Shown: in pieces, positions 42,446-50,803 of the stretch
Numbering within the stretch: position 1 is the first letter of the stretch
Layout: each line of letters starts with the position of its first letter
NCBI GenBank assembly: GCA_017521005.1
Contig: JAFXEC010000019.1
Coordinates: 1-55,614 of the forward strand
From: Clostridia bacterium
Lineage (GTDB): Bacteria; Bacillota; Clostridia; TANB77; CAG-465
Direction: 5' to 3'
Length of the DNA: 55,614 bases
Translations under genes and position numbers: made by a program
Notes under the pieces: generated by a model
Database searches by the model: none
The model's input: the letters and a program-made list of their open reading frames with translations, nothing else
Told to the model about the DNA's origin: nothing

Positions 42446-42508
42446 ATGATAAGAAACGCTGAAAGCCTTGTGGCTGTACACACACACACACACGGATACA
42501 TTTGCTAA
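42446..42508 (+). other. Possible 20-residue leader peptide within the leader RNA
   Basis: ATG 42446 with AAGGTG 9 bases upstream encodes MIRNAESLVAVHTHTHGYIC, including a His-Thr run from the (CA)7 tract. It spans the 5' half of the structured leader. It may be chance; translation would disrupt the outer helix. Confidence 0.3.
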
Positions 42509-42533
42509 TGAGCAAACATTAGTAGCGTTTTTT
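42454..42533 (+). ncRNA. Branched leader RNA ending in a T-tract, candidate attenuator
   Basis: Closing helix AAACGCT (42454-42460) with AGCGTTT (42524-42530), ending in TTTTTT. Inside: GCC-TTGT-GGC (42465-42474), TGTA (42475-42478) with TACA (42497-42500) closing a (CA)7 loop, and TTTGCT-AATG-AGCAAA (42501-42516). An alternative helix CTAATG (42505-42510) with CATTAG (42517-42522) excludes the last one. No known riboswitch class was recognised. Confidence 0.5.
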
Positions 42534-42618
42534 GTACCTCAAATTAAAATAGAGACTAGCGAAGTAACACATACTTAAAAGGTACGTGCTGCTTTGCTTT
42601 TTGCATGCAAAAAGGAGG
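42534..42618 (+). promoter_or_regulatory. Second leader helix and SD-overlapping hairpin before the pilin-LRR gene
   Basis: GTACCT (42534-42539) pairs with AGGTAC (42580-42585). The palindrome CTTTTTGCA/TGCAAAAAG (42597-42614) covers the first bases of the AAGGAGG SD (42612-42618), so it could limit translation. Confidence 0.45.
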
Positions 42619-42626
42619 AATGAAAT

Positions 42627-43373
42627 ATGCAAAATAAAAAGGGTATATCCTTAATAGTTTTAGTCATTACAATAATAGTAATGATAATATTAGCAGCGAG
42701 TGTAGTAATAACACTAAGTAATACTGGCGTAATAGATAGAGCTGGTCAAGCAGTAGATTTAACAAATGAAGCTGCAGTACAAGATTTAGCTGCATTAACA
42801 TGGGCAGATGCTTATATGAACAATAAAAGAGGAACAGAATTAGTAAATGAAGTAACAACAAAATTGTCTGAACAAGGAGTAACTGCAGAAAAATGGAACA
42901 TAACTATATCTGATACAGGAGTAGTTATAAAATCAAAAGACAGCAGCTCAAGTGAAGAAACATTAGCAACAAAATATAACTGGACAAGAACAGGAATCTG
43001 TGGGGAGACAAATTATGGCTTTGATGAAACTACAGGGACTTTAGGTATATGGGGTTCGGGTGCTATGGACACTCTGTCTTTGGGTAGTGAAACAAATATT
43101 AAAACGGTTATAATTGAAGAAGGAGTAACTAGTATAAGCGCTTCTGCTTTTAGAGCTCGTATTTTTTTAGAGGAAGTTATAATACCAGCAAGTGTAACTA
43201 GAATAGGCAGCTTTGCTTTTGCTAATTGTTCGTCGTTAACAGATGTACAATATTTAGGGCTACAAGATCCTCTAAATTATGGTAATGCTTTTAATGGATG
43301 TAGTAAGATTATTGAAGTTGAGGTACCCGATGCTTATGCTGGCAACACATTTGCAGGAATGCCTATAAAATAA
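42627..43373 (+). CDS. Pilin-like protein fused to BspA-type leucine-rich repeats
   Basis: 248 residues. MQNKKGISLIVLVITIIVMI: basic leader, Gly, then about 22 hydrophobic residues and the LSNTGVIDRAGQAVDLTNEA helix, a prepilin-like anchor without the usual Glu5. A linker rich in Ser (about 110-118) leads to LRR_5/BspA-like repeats (about 165-225: TSISASAFRARIFLEEVIIP, then TRIGSFAFANCSSLTDVQYLG). BspA repeats mediate surface binding in gut and oral bacteria. The leader RNA upstream and terminator downstream make it a single-gene unit. Confidence 0.8.
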   Translation: MQNKKGISLIVLVITIIVMIILAASVVITLSNTGVIDRAGQAVDLTNEAAVQDLAALTWADAYMNNKRGTELVNEVTTKLSEQGVTAEKWNITISDTGVVIKSKDSSSSEETLATKYNWTRTGICGETNYGFDETTGTLGIWGSGAMDTLSLGSETNIKTVIIEEGVTSISASAFRARIFLEEVIIPASVTRIGSFAFANCSSLTDVQYLGLQDPLNYGNAFNGCSKIIEVEVPDAYAGNTFAGMPIK

Positions 43374-43389
43374 AATTTAATATCAAATC

Positions 43390-43415
43390 AAAAGAACGCT
43401 TTGGCGTTCTTTTTT
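43390..43415 (+). terminator. Terminator after the pilin-LRR gene
   Basis: AAAGAACGC-TTTG-GCGTTCTTT hairpin and T-tract. Confidence 0.85.
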
Positions 43416-43444
43416 GCATACATAGAAATATTTAGTAAATAATA
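43416..43444 (+). promoter_or_regulatory. Candidate sigma-G promoter of the ger operon
   Basis: GCATA (43416-43420), 17-base spacer, AATAATA (43438-43444), against the sigma-G pattern GHATR and CATNNTA. It is 16 bases before the gerA start, and germinant receptors are sigma-G genes in Bacillus. Confidence 0.45.
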
Positions 43445-43459
43445 TATTTAGGTGAAATT

Positions 43460-44908
43460 ATGCAGTTTAGTAAAAAGAAAATAGAAAATAAATCAAAACT
43501 TATGGAAAGCATTGCAGATACTCTCAAAAACTGCAGTGATTTTACTATGCAAAAAATAATATCAGAAAACTCTAATACAGAAATATATAAGTTGTATTTT
43601 AATATGTTAATAAATGTTCAAATTATAGACGAAGAGATATTAAAGCCTTTAGCAAATAATTTATTAAATATAAATAACACACAAGATTTACAAAAGCTAA
43701 TTACAGAAGGAAAGATTTATCATTCAGATATAAAGGTTGAAACAGATAAAGATAAAATAATTGAAGCAATGTTAGATGGTTGCTTTGCACTTGTATGTGA
43801 GGAACAAGGTTATGTTTTCGATACTCGTAATTACAGTAGAAGAAGCATAGATGAGCCAGCTAACGAAAGTGTTGTTATTGGTCCAAGAGAAGGATTTATT
43901 GAAGCAAGAACAACAAATATTTCTTTGCTTAGAAGAAGATTGCAAAGTCCTAAACTAAAAGTTTTAGATGAAACTATTGGTACAGAAACTAAAACAACAG
44001 TATCTGTTTTGTATATGGAAGGTACAGCAAACCAAGAACTAGTTAATGATGTGCTTGAGAGAATACGAAGCATAGATATCCCTGCATTAATATCCATAAC
44101 AGACTTTGAAGAAAACATGGTAGAAAGAAAATATTCTGTATTTCCGCAACTCGTATCTACGGAAAAACCAGATAAAGTTGCAGCTAATATTATAGAAGGA
44201 AAGGTAGCAGTAATAATTGATGGATTCCCAATGGTTTATGTAATGCCGGCAGTATTTGCTATGTTTATGCAAGCTCCAGAAGAATATAACATTAATTATT
44301 TTGTAAGCTCGTTTATTAGACTTCTTCGTTATATATCAACATTCATAACACTAACACTTCCAGGACTATACATATCCGTTATAACATTCCATCAAGAGAT
44401 GTTACCAACCACTCTTGCTAAAAGTATTATAGCTAGTAAACAAGATGTGCCGCTGCCGGCTTATCTTGAGATAATGATAATGTTACTCGCATTTGAGATA
44501 CTGCTTGAGGCGGGAAATAGGATGCCTAAAACTGCCGGTCAAACGGTATCTATAGTAGGTGCGTTAATAGTTGGTGAAGCTGCGGTTAATGCTAAATTTG
44601 TATCTCCAGCAGTTGTTGTTATTGTTGCAGCATCTGCAATATGTGGTTTTGTAATACCAAGTCCAGATATGGCAAATTCAGTTAGATTAGGAAGAATGTT
44701 TCTAGTAATATGTGCATCAATTGCAGGGCTCTATGGAATGTCTTTAGCGTTAATTACAGCAATGTATTATTTAAGTGGAATGACTTCATTTAAAACAGCA
44801 TACTTAAAACCATTTGCAGATAATGGTGGCAAAGCACTTCTTGCAGATACATTAATTAGGACGCCTAGTACAAAAAGAAAAGATAAAATGGTTAGGTGGA
44901 AAGTATGA
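43460..44908 (+). CDS. Spore germination protein, GerA family (A subunit)
   Basis: 482 residues. Soluble N-terminal half with TRNYSRRSIDEPANESVVIGPREGF and LLRRRLQSPKLK, the family core EGKVAVIIDGFPMVYVMPAVF, then four to five membrane spans (about 290-455) with PLPAYLEIMIMLLAFEILLEAGNRMPKTAGQTVSIVG. The A subunit of a nutrient germinant receptor in the spore inner membrane. First gene of a four-gene operon; the C subunit start overlaps its stop (ATGA). Confidence 0.95.
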   Translation: MQFSKKKIENKSKLMESIADTLKNCSDFTMQKIISENSNTEIYKLYFNMLINVQIIDEEILKPLANNLLNINNTQDLQKLITEGKIYHSDIKVETDKDKIIEAMLDGCFALVCEEQGYVFDTRNYSRRSIDEPANESVVIGPREGFIEARTTNISLLRRRLQSPKLKVLDETIGTETKTTVSVLYMEGTANQELVNDVLERIRSIDIPALISITDFEENMVERKYSVFPQLVSTEKPDKVAANIIEGKVAVIIDGFPMVYVMPAVFAMFMQAPEEYNINYFVSSFIRLLRYISTFITLTLPGLYISVITFHQEMLPTTLAKSIIASKQDVPLPAYLEIMIMLLAFEILLEAGNRMPKTAGQTVSIVGALIVGEAAVNAKFVSPAVVVIVAASAICGFVIPSPDMANSVRLGRMFLVICASIAGLYGMSLALITAMYYLSGMTSFKTAYLKPFADNGGKALLADTLIRTPSTKRKDKMVRWKV

Positions 44909-46170
44909 GAGCAAAAATTATATGTATAATTACAACAATACTTTTAATAACAGTTACGTTATTTAATACAGAGTTGATACCTTTAAGACGAGAAATTTCA
45001 GATATTGAAGTTGTGATGGTAGCAGGATTAGATAAAACAGATACTGGTTATGAAATGTCTTATCTAAAAGGCGACGAAATAACTATGGGAAGTAATGGTG
45101 AAAGTGGCAGCGAAACACTAAAAGTTATATCCATAGATGCGGATAACTATAACTTTGATATGCGTCATATACAAACAACAACAGATAAATATATTACATC
45201 AAGTCATATTCAATATTACTTCATAGGAGAAGAAACAGCAAAAACAGATTTTTATCATGCGATAGATGCAATAGTTAGAGGCTACCAAACAAGACTTAAT
45301 GCGAGAATATATGTAGTAAAAGGCGCAACTGCAAAAGAGTTTTTGGAAAAGGCAGCATCTTCAGATTACAAGTTAGAAGATAAACTAGAACTTATGCAAA
45401 ATGACTTTTGGGCTCAGAGAGTAAGTATGGATATTGAAGTCTTAGATGTAGTAAAAACATTGTTTACTAAAGAGGGAATAGGAATGATTCCTTTAATAGA
45501 ATTTACAGATTATCTAGGTGCCTTTGATGAAAAAGTAGAAGAGTACGATAGTATGCATAGTGGGGAAAGTGTGGATAATATATCCACAGAACATAGTGGA
45601 ATAGAAGAAACTCATGTACCTTTTAGTTATGCTGGAGTTGGAATAATTAAAGATATGCAAATGGTAGATATGTTAACAGAAAAAGAAACAATGGTTGCCA
45701 ATTATATATTAACTAAAAACAATGCCTCTGAGATAAATATAGAAAAAGGAGATACTTTTGTTTCTTTTGGAATAGATACACTTAATGTAAAAGAAAAATT
45801 TAAATTTGATGAAAACGACATATTAAATGAAATAATATTTACAGTTACATTTGATGCAAACTATGAAGAAGTAAAAGCACTAGAACCTGTATTTACACTA
45901 GCTAAAGTAGAAGAATATGAGAATGCATTAAATGAGACTGTAAAGAAACAAATAGAAGATATAATTAAATTAGAGATAGATAAAGATATGGACTTTTTAG
46001 CCTTGAAAGGAAGGCTAGAATTTAAGCATCCATATAAGTATAAAAAGAATGAAGAAAATTTTAGTGAAATACTTAAGAAATGTAAAATAACAGTAGAAGC
46101 AAAAGGCAAAATAGAAGCAACATATGATGTAGTTGAAAGTAATTATAAACAGAAGGGAAATAGCAAATGA
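44905..46170 (+). CDS. Spore germination protein, Ger(x)C family, lacking a lipobox
   Basis: 421 residues. N-terminal hydrophobic segment, then LRREISDIEVVMVAGLDKTDTGYEMSYLK, which is the conserved start of Ger(x)C, and a C-terminal family domain (about 255-405). Ger(x)C proteins are normally lipoproteins with a Cys just before the W/L-RREI motif. Here that place reads TLFNTELIPLRREI, with no Cys, so it would be anchored by an uncleaved helix. ATG 44905 with GGTGGA SD is chosen; GTG 44896 is the longer option. Confidence 0.92.
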   Translation: MRAKIICIITTILLITVTLFNTELIPLRREISDIEVVMVAGLDKTDTGYEMSYLKGDEITMGSNGESGSETLKVISIDADNYNFDMRHIQTTTDKYITSSHIQYYFIGEETAKTDFYHAIDAIVRGYQTRLNARIYVVKGATAKEFLEKAASSDYKLEDKLELMQNDFWAQRVSMDIEVLDVVKTLFTKEGIGMIPLIEFTDYLGAFDEKVEEYDSMHSGESVDNISTEHSGIEETHVPFSYAGVGIIKDMQMVDMLTEKETMVANYILTKNNASEINIEKGDTFVSFGIDTLNVKEKFKFDENDILNEIIFTVTFDANYEEVKALEPVFTLAKVEEYENALNETVKKQIEDIIKLEIDKDMDFLALKGRLEFKHPYKYKKNEENFSEILKKCKITVEAKGKIEATYDVVESNYKQKGNSK

Positions 46171-46370
46171 TATATTATGTATTAGTACTTGTAGCAGGAA
46201 TATTAATAGATGTAAAAGATTTAAAAGAGTCAAATAATAAAAGTGACTTAATCTTTTACATTTTACTAACAATACTAGCGTTAGGACTAGGTATATATTA
46301 TTACTTAGATCCAACAAGACAGGGAATTTCAGAATATGTAATAAAGATGCTTAATATGGAAGGAGTGTAG
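46167..46370 (+). CDS. Small membrane protein of the ger operon
   Basis: 67 residues with two hydrophobic segments (about 2-14 and 28-47) and a charged loop DVKDLKESNNKSDL. It overlaps the gerC stop by ATGA and ends 2 bases before gerB, so it is translated with the receptor. Similar tiny membrane proteins (GerD-subunit type) occur in several clostridial and Bacillus ger operons; a role as a receptor accessory is inferred. Confidence 0.8.
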   Translation: MIYYVLVLVAGILIDVKDLKESNNKSDLIFYILLTILALGLGIYYYLDPTRQGISEYVIKMLNMEGV

Positions 46371-46372
46371 GC

Positions 46373-47494
46373 GTGAGTAAAAATAAAATATCTATGTTCC
46401 AAGTAACAGCTATGTTTATGCTTTTAGTTATAGCACCAATAGTAAGAGGATTTCCTGTAAGAGCGGCAGGCATTGGTGGTAAAGCTGCATGGGTAGCAGC
46501 TTTAGTTAGTATAATTCCAAACATATTAATTGTACTCATAGTACATAACTTAATGAATAATGTAAAAAGGAAAGATGGAAAAATATTAGAAAGTTTAACA
46601 GATGTATTTGATGCTGTGTTTGGCAAGGTAATAGGAAGTATACTTGCTGTAGTTTATGTAGTTTGGTTAATACTTTGGGCTGCGATAGAGATAAGACTTG
46701 TAGCAGAAAGACTTACTTCAACTATGTTAATATATACGCCATACAGATTTTTCTTAATTACAATGTTAATTGTAATATTCTTCTTTGTAAGAGGAAATAT
46801 AAAAAGCTATGGAAGGTTTGCAGAAGTAATGTTAGAACTATTTGGATTAGTTTTAGTATTTATTTGTTTTACTGTACTGCCAAATATAGAGATAAAAAAT
46901 TTATGGCCAGTTACAACTTATGACACAAAAAACATACTTTTAGCAAGTACACAAAGCACAGGACTTTTTAGTATATTTACCTTCTCAATGTTTATAGGAA
47001 ACAAGATAGAAGACAAAGAAAAAATAAAGAAGTTTGGTATAGGAGCAGCAATAGCAACAGGAGTAGTTGGTGCTATTGGAACTGCAATAACAATAGGAAT
47101 ATTTAGTCCAGAAGTAGTTGCTTCGTTATCTCAACCATTCTTTATGGCACTTAAAGTAATAAATGTATTTGGTGTATTAGAAAGAATAGAAGCCATATTT
47201 ATAACTTTCTGGATAGTAGCAGACTTTATGGCAGTATCTTATTGTATACTAATGGCAACAAATATATGCAAGATAAAATGTAAGTTAAGTAACAGAAGAA
47301 TAACAGTAACACCAATAATGTTAATACTATATATACTTTCAATAATAATTGCTAACAGTTATTTCTCACTTCAAGTTTTTTCAGCAGATATATGTTTGAC
47401 ACTACATCTTGTATTTGGTTTGTTGATACCATTTATAGCGTACATTGTTGCAAGAGGAAGAAAAATGATAGTAACAAAAGAAGGAACGATTTAA
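46373..47494 (+). CDS. Spore germination protein, GerB family permease subunit
   Basis: 373 residues, ten membrane spans, of the APC-type spore germination permease family. It begins ISMFQVTAMFMLLVIAPIVRGFP, with AAGIGGKAAWVAALVSIIPNILIV and RPEVMLELFGLVLVF-like segments. The B subunit senses the germinant. Start is GTG 46373 after AGGAGTG. A bidirectional terminator begins inside its last codons. Confidence 0.94.
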   Translation: MSKNKISMFQVTAMFMLLVIAPIVRGFPVRAAGIGGKAAWVAALVSIIPNILIVLIVHNLMNNVKRKDGKILESLTDVFDAVFGKVIGSILAVVYVVWLILWAAIEIRLVAERLTSTMLIYTPYRFFLITMLIVIFFFVRGNIKSYGRFAEVMLELFGLVLVFICFTVLPNIEIKNLWPVTTYDTKNILLASTQSTGLFSIFTFSMFIGNKIEDKEKIKKFGIGAAIATGVVGAIGTAITIGIFSPEVVASLSQPFFMALKVINVFGVLERIEAIFITFWIVADFMAVSYCILMATNICKIKCKLSNRRITVTPIMLILYILSIIIANSYFSLQVFSADICLTLHLVFGLLIPFIAYIVARGRKMIVTKEGTI

Positions 47495-47508
47495 TATCGT
47501 TCCTTCTT
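47478..47508. terminator. Terminator between gerB and the 47527 gene
   Basis: 13-bp stem AAGAAGGAACGAT / ATCGTTCCTTCTT with a five-base loop overlapping the gerB stop. Confidence 0.8.
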
Positions 47509-47526
47509 AAAATACTGCTAGTTATT

Positions 47527-48495
47527 TTAAATTCCAGATTCATCAACAATTTTGTTTATTTCATCTACTACAAGCAGAATGTAGTTAATAATACTATAAT
47601 AAACTAAAGTATCTTCTTTATCTAGTCTATTCTTTTGTTGGATACTTTCAAACATATTCCCTACTTCAAATCTAATATATAGTTTGTTGTTCTTTATTAC
47701 AAAATCAAAAATCATGCCATAATCTTCACGTAGTTTTGAAAGTTTGGTTAAGGTATCACTTGTAAGTAATTGTGCGGCAGCAATTTGATTGTTTGTATAA
47801 ACGTTAAATAATTTTTCAAATTCTGAACTTTCCAATTCTAATTTTGTATAGTTTGATGTATCTACTAATGCTTTATGTTGATCTATTACACAAATGTTAG
47901 AGTTAATATTTTTTGCTAAATCTGTTTCAACAAACAATCCTTGGAATATAGTTATAGTGTCATCTCCACTTCTTTTTCTTAATAAAAGTTCAGATATTCT
48001 AATCGGATTACCATTAGACATTTTCCCATCAATCACATCGTCAACTATTGAATAATATGGTGATTGAGAAATATCAAAACCAATTTCTTTATAACAATCT
48101 AAGATACTGTTTTTATCATCTGAAACAGGATGAAAAGTTAATTCTTTAGAAAAACTTTTAACCAATTTATCCAATATAGTCATTTTGAAATCTTTAACAA
48201 AATTTTTTTCTTCAGGCGTACGACCAGTATAGATTAAAGGAGATAATAATATAAGAGCTATTCCTATTATAGGGATTCTTACATCTATTGTACCAGAACC
48301 GGTTGTAGCTTGTATTAAAGTTATAAGTAAAAGAATAGTTGCAATTATCATTACAAAAATAACAGTTTTAAGTCTATTATTTACTTTTTTAGCTATGTCA
48401 GCAAAGTTGTTTTCATAAATGTTTTCAAGTTCTGCATATATTTGTTCAAACTTATTTGGATCTTGTTTTCTTCTTAATTTTGTTTTTGTATACAT
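47527..48495 (-). CDS. DUF3137-like membrane protein
   Basis: 322 residues. A Lys-rich cytosolic N-terminus (about 1-43), two membrane spans (about 44-64 and 74-90) and a C-terminal soluble domain with FHPVSDDKNSILDCYKEIGFDISQSPYYSIVDDVIDGKMS and TIFQGLFVETDLAKN, which is the DUF3137 pattern (family named from memory). AGGAGG SD. Function unknown; widespread in Clostridia and Bacteroidia. Confidence 0.75.
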   Translation of the reverse strand: MYTKTKLRRKQDPNKFEQIYAELENIYENNFADIAKKVNNRLKTVIFVMIIATILLLITLIQATTGSGTIDVRIPIIGIALILLSPLIYTGRTPEEKNFVKDFKMTILDKLVKSFSKELTFHPVSDDKNSILDCYKEIGFDISQSPYYSIVDDVIDGKMSNGNPIRISELLLRKRSGDDTITIFQGLFVETDLAKNINSNICVIDQHKALVDTSNYTKLELESSEFEKLFNVYTNNQIAAAQLLTSDTLTKLSKLREDYGMIFDFVIKNNKLYIRFEVGNMFESIQQKNRLDKEDTLVYYSIINYILLVVDEINKIVDESGI

Positions 48496-48644
48496 ATCTA
48501 ACCTCCTGTTTTTAATAATATAACTGTATCATTAAAATTAAAAGTTGTAAAGAAAATTAGTAAATTCATTTTAGTATAAATTACTTGTCTTTTAGGCTAA
48601 ATATAGTATAATTTACTCTAGAGAAGATAGAGAATGGAGAATAT

Positions 48645-49385
48645 ATGTTACTATATAGAGATTTAGGTGGAATAAAAAACAAAGAAGGCAAGACTATAAA
48701 ACCCAATATGATTGTAAGAGGGAAAAGTCTATATAAAATAAAAAAGAAAGATATAGAACAAATAAGAAAATACAAATTATCTAAAGTAATAGATTTAAGA
48801 ACAGCAGTAGAAGCAGATGAAAAACCAAATACAATAATAGATAATATAAAATATTTACATATGCCAATATTCAAAGAAAAGACAGCTGGTATAACTCACG
48901 AAAAAGAGGAAAACAAATTAAAAATGCTAAAGAATATGGTTAGTATAGAAAATCTATATAAATTGATGGTTACAGATGAATATTCGATAGGCCAATTAAA
49001 AAATATAATTCACGAGATAATTAATTCAGATACATATCCAGTACTTTTCCATTGCACAGCTGGTAAAGATAGAACTGGTGTAGTTGCGATGCTATTATTA
49101 AATATATTAGATGTAGATGAAAAAACAATAATGAGCAACTATTTAGAAATAAATAAAACACATAAACCTAAAGCAAATTTATTCTATGCATTAATAAATA
49201 TTCTAATGTGGAACAAAGAACTAGCTGTAAAAGCTAGAAGCTATTATATGGTACATGAATCATATTTACAAACAGCAATAGAATCAATAAAAGAAAAATA
49301 TGGAACAATAGACGACTATATAAAAGAAGCAATAGGAGTTACAGATGAAATGAAACAGGCATTTAAGAATAAGGTGTTAGCATAG
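48645..49385 (+). CDS. Tyrosine/serine protein phosphatase (Y_phosphatase3 family)
   Basis: 246 residues. YRDLGGIKNKEGKTIKPNMIVRGKSL at the N-terminus and KVIDLRTAVEADEKPN precede the P-loop HCTAGKDRTGVVAMLLL, in which the Cys and Arg of C-x5-R and the following Lys-Asp-Arg-Thr-Gly are all present. Family members dephosphorylate phosphotyrosine, sometimes phosphoinositides. GGAG SD. Probably co-transcribed with the 49403 membrane gene. Confidence 0.93.
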   Translation: MLLYRDLGGIKNKEGKTIKPNMIVRGKSLYKIKKKDIEQIRKYKLSKVIDLRTAVEADEKPNTIIDNIKYLHMPIFKEKTAGITHEKEENKLKMLKNMVSIENLYKLMVTDEYSIGQLKNIIHEIINSDTYPVLFHCTAGKDRTGVVAMLLLNILDVDEKTIMSNYLEINKTHKPKANLFYALINILMWNKELAVKARSYYMVHESYLQTAIESIKEKYGTIDDYIKEAIGVTDEMKQAFKNKVLA

Positions 49386-49402
49386 TAAATATAGGAGGTA
49401 AG

Positions 49403-49783
49403 ATGAAAAAGGCAGTAAAGATATTAGAAGTAATAGTAAGATATATACTTGCGGCAATGTGTCTCTTAGTCGCAGCATTATTTATAGATAGAAGTGATTG
49501 TGTAATATTTTTTGCTCTTGCTTTTATGCTACTTCCAACATTTAAGATACTGTGTAAATTAACAAATAAAAAATTTACTGGCTGGAGAGAAGATTTATTA
49601 GGAATAGGTACGTTAATAATACCAATACTTCTTTGTGAATTGCCAGAAAAAGCCGTGTTTGAAGATTACTTGGAAGTTATAATAGTAATCATATGGTATT
49701 GGGCAACAATGTTTGCGTTTAATGAACAAGAATATGAAAGCAAAGAAATAAAAGAAGTAGATAAAGAAAATAAAACTTGCTAG
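49403..49783 (+). CDS. Small membrane protein of unknown function
   Basis: 126 residues with four hydrophobic stretches (about 7-24, 32-46, 64-78 and 87-104) and an acidic C-terminal tail (ESKEIKEVDKENK). GGAGG SD 17 bases after the phosphatase gene. No family recognised. The hairpin at 49773 overlaps its last codons. Confidence 0.75.
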   Translation: MKKAVKILEVIVRYILAAMCLLVAALFIDRSDCVIFFALAFMLLPTFKILCKLTNKKFTGWREDLLGIGTLIIPILLCELPEKAVFEDYLEVIIVIIWYWATMFAFNEQEYESKEIKEVDKENKTC

Positions 49784-49803
49784 ATATGCTAGCAAGTTTT
49801 TTT
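49773..49803 (+). terminator. Terminator after the 49403 gene
   Basis: 11-bp stem AAACTTGCTAG / CTAGCAAGTTT and T-tract. Confidence 0.9.
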
Positions 49804-49827
49804 CTTTGGAAAGTTATGTAAAACTAG

Positions 49828-49856
49828 TTAACAAATAGCCTTAAATATGGTATAAT
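49828..49856 (+). promoter_or_regulatory. Promoter of znuACB
   Basis: TTAACA (49828-49833), 17-base spacer, TATAAT (49851-49856). I saw no clear Zur operator. Confidence 0.75.
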
Positions 49857-49874
49857 TAAAGATAGGTGACTTTA

Positions 49875-50792
49875 ATGAAAAAGAATATTGTTATACCAGT
49901 CATTCTTGCTATATGGGTAATTATAGTATTAGTTATAGCAAGTATGGTAGAAACTAAGAGAGATGAAAAATTAAATATTACAACATCATTTTATCCAATG
50001 TATGTTGCTACTTTAAATATAACTGATGGAGTAGAAGATGTAGAAGTAACTAACCTAACAAAAGGAACTACTTCTTGCCTTCACGACTATTCCCTTACTA
50101 CAGAGGAAATGGTATCTTTAGTAGATAGTGATGTTTTAGTTATAAACGGAGCAGGGATGGAAGGATTCCTTTCTAATGTTATATCTAACTATTCTAATTT
50201 AGATATAATAGATTCTTCTAAAGGAATAGAGTTAATAGAGATGGAATGCCATCATAATCACGACCATAAAGGAGAAGAGGAAGAACATAACTCACATATA
50301 TTTGTAAGTGTATCAAATTATATTAGACAAATAGAAAACATTACAGAAGGATTAGTTAGAATAGATAGTAAAAATGCAGAAGCGTATTTAAATAATTCTA
50401 GAGAATATATAAAAGAACTTGAAGAATTAAAGAAAGAAATAGAAAATACAATTAAATCTTTACCTAACAAAAACATAGTAACATTCCATGAATCTTTCGA
50501 TTATTTTGCTCATGAATTTGGACTTAATGTAGTAACTAAAATAGAAAAAGAGCATGGTGAGTCAGCAAGTGCTAGTGAAATAGTACATATAGTAAAAGAA
50601 ATAAAGAAACATAATGTAAAATGTATATTTGTTGAAACTGGATATAATGTAAACATAGCAGTTACGGTTGCTAAAGAGGCAGGAGTTAAGATATATGAAT
50701 TAAATCCAGTAACATCAGGTAAGAATAATAAAGATGAATATATAAAGATAATGAGAGAAAACTTAGAAGTTATTAAAGAGGCTTTAAAGTAG
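49875..50792 (+). CDS. znuA: Zinc/manganese ABC transporter substrate-binding protein, membrane-anchored
   Basis: 305 residues. N-terminal hydrophobic segment, then TTSFYPMYVATLNITDGVEDV and the His-rich loop CHHNHDHKGEEEEHNSH (about 117-133), which marks zinc-type A-1 binding proteins. Metal ligands are suggested at HDYSLT (near 65), the loop-adjacent His, VTFHESFDYFA and the C-terminal VETGYN. The N-terminus ends IASMVETKR with no lipobox Cys, so it is anchored by an uncleaved helix, unusual for the family. ATG 49875 with AGGTGA SD. Confidence 0.9.
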   Translation: MKKNIVIPVILAIWVIIVLVIASMVETKRDEKLNITTSFYPMYVATLNITDGVEDVEVTNLTKGTTSCLHDYSLTTEEMVSLVDSDVLVINGAGMEGFLSNVISNYSNLDIIDSSKGIELIEMECHHNHDHKGEEEEHNSHIFVSVSNYIRQIENITEGLVRIDSKNAEAYLNNSREYIKELEELKKEIENTIKSLPNKNIVTFHESFDYFAHEFGLNVVTKIEKEHGESASASEIVHIVKEIKKHNVKCIFVETGYNVNIAVTVAKEAGVKIYELNPVTSGKNNKDEYIKIMRENLEVIKEALK

Positions 50793-50803
50793 GAGGGAAG
50801 ACG

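Noticed and set aside
42479-42493. CA repeat as a phase-variation switch in a coding gene
   Set aside because: It lies in a leader, not in a supported gene; kept only as part of the leader-RNA finding.
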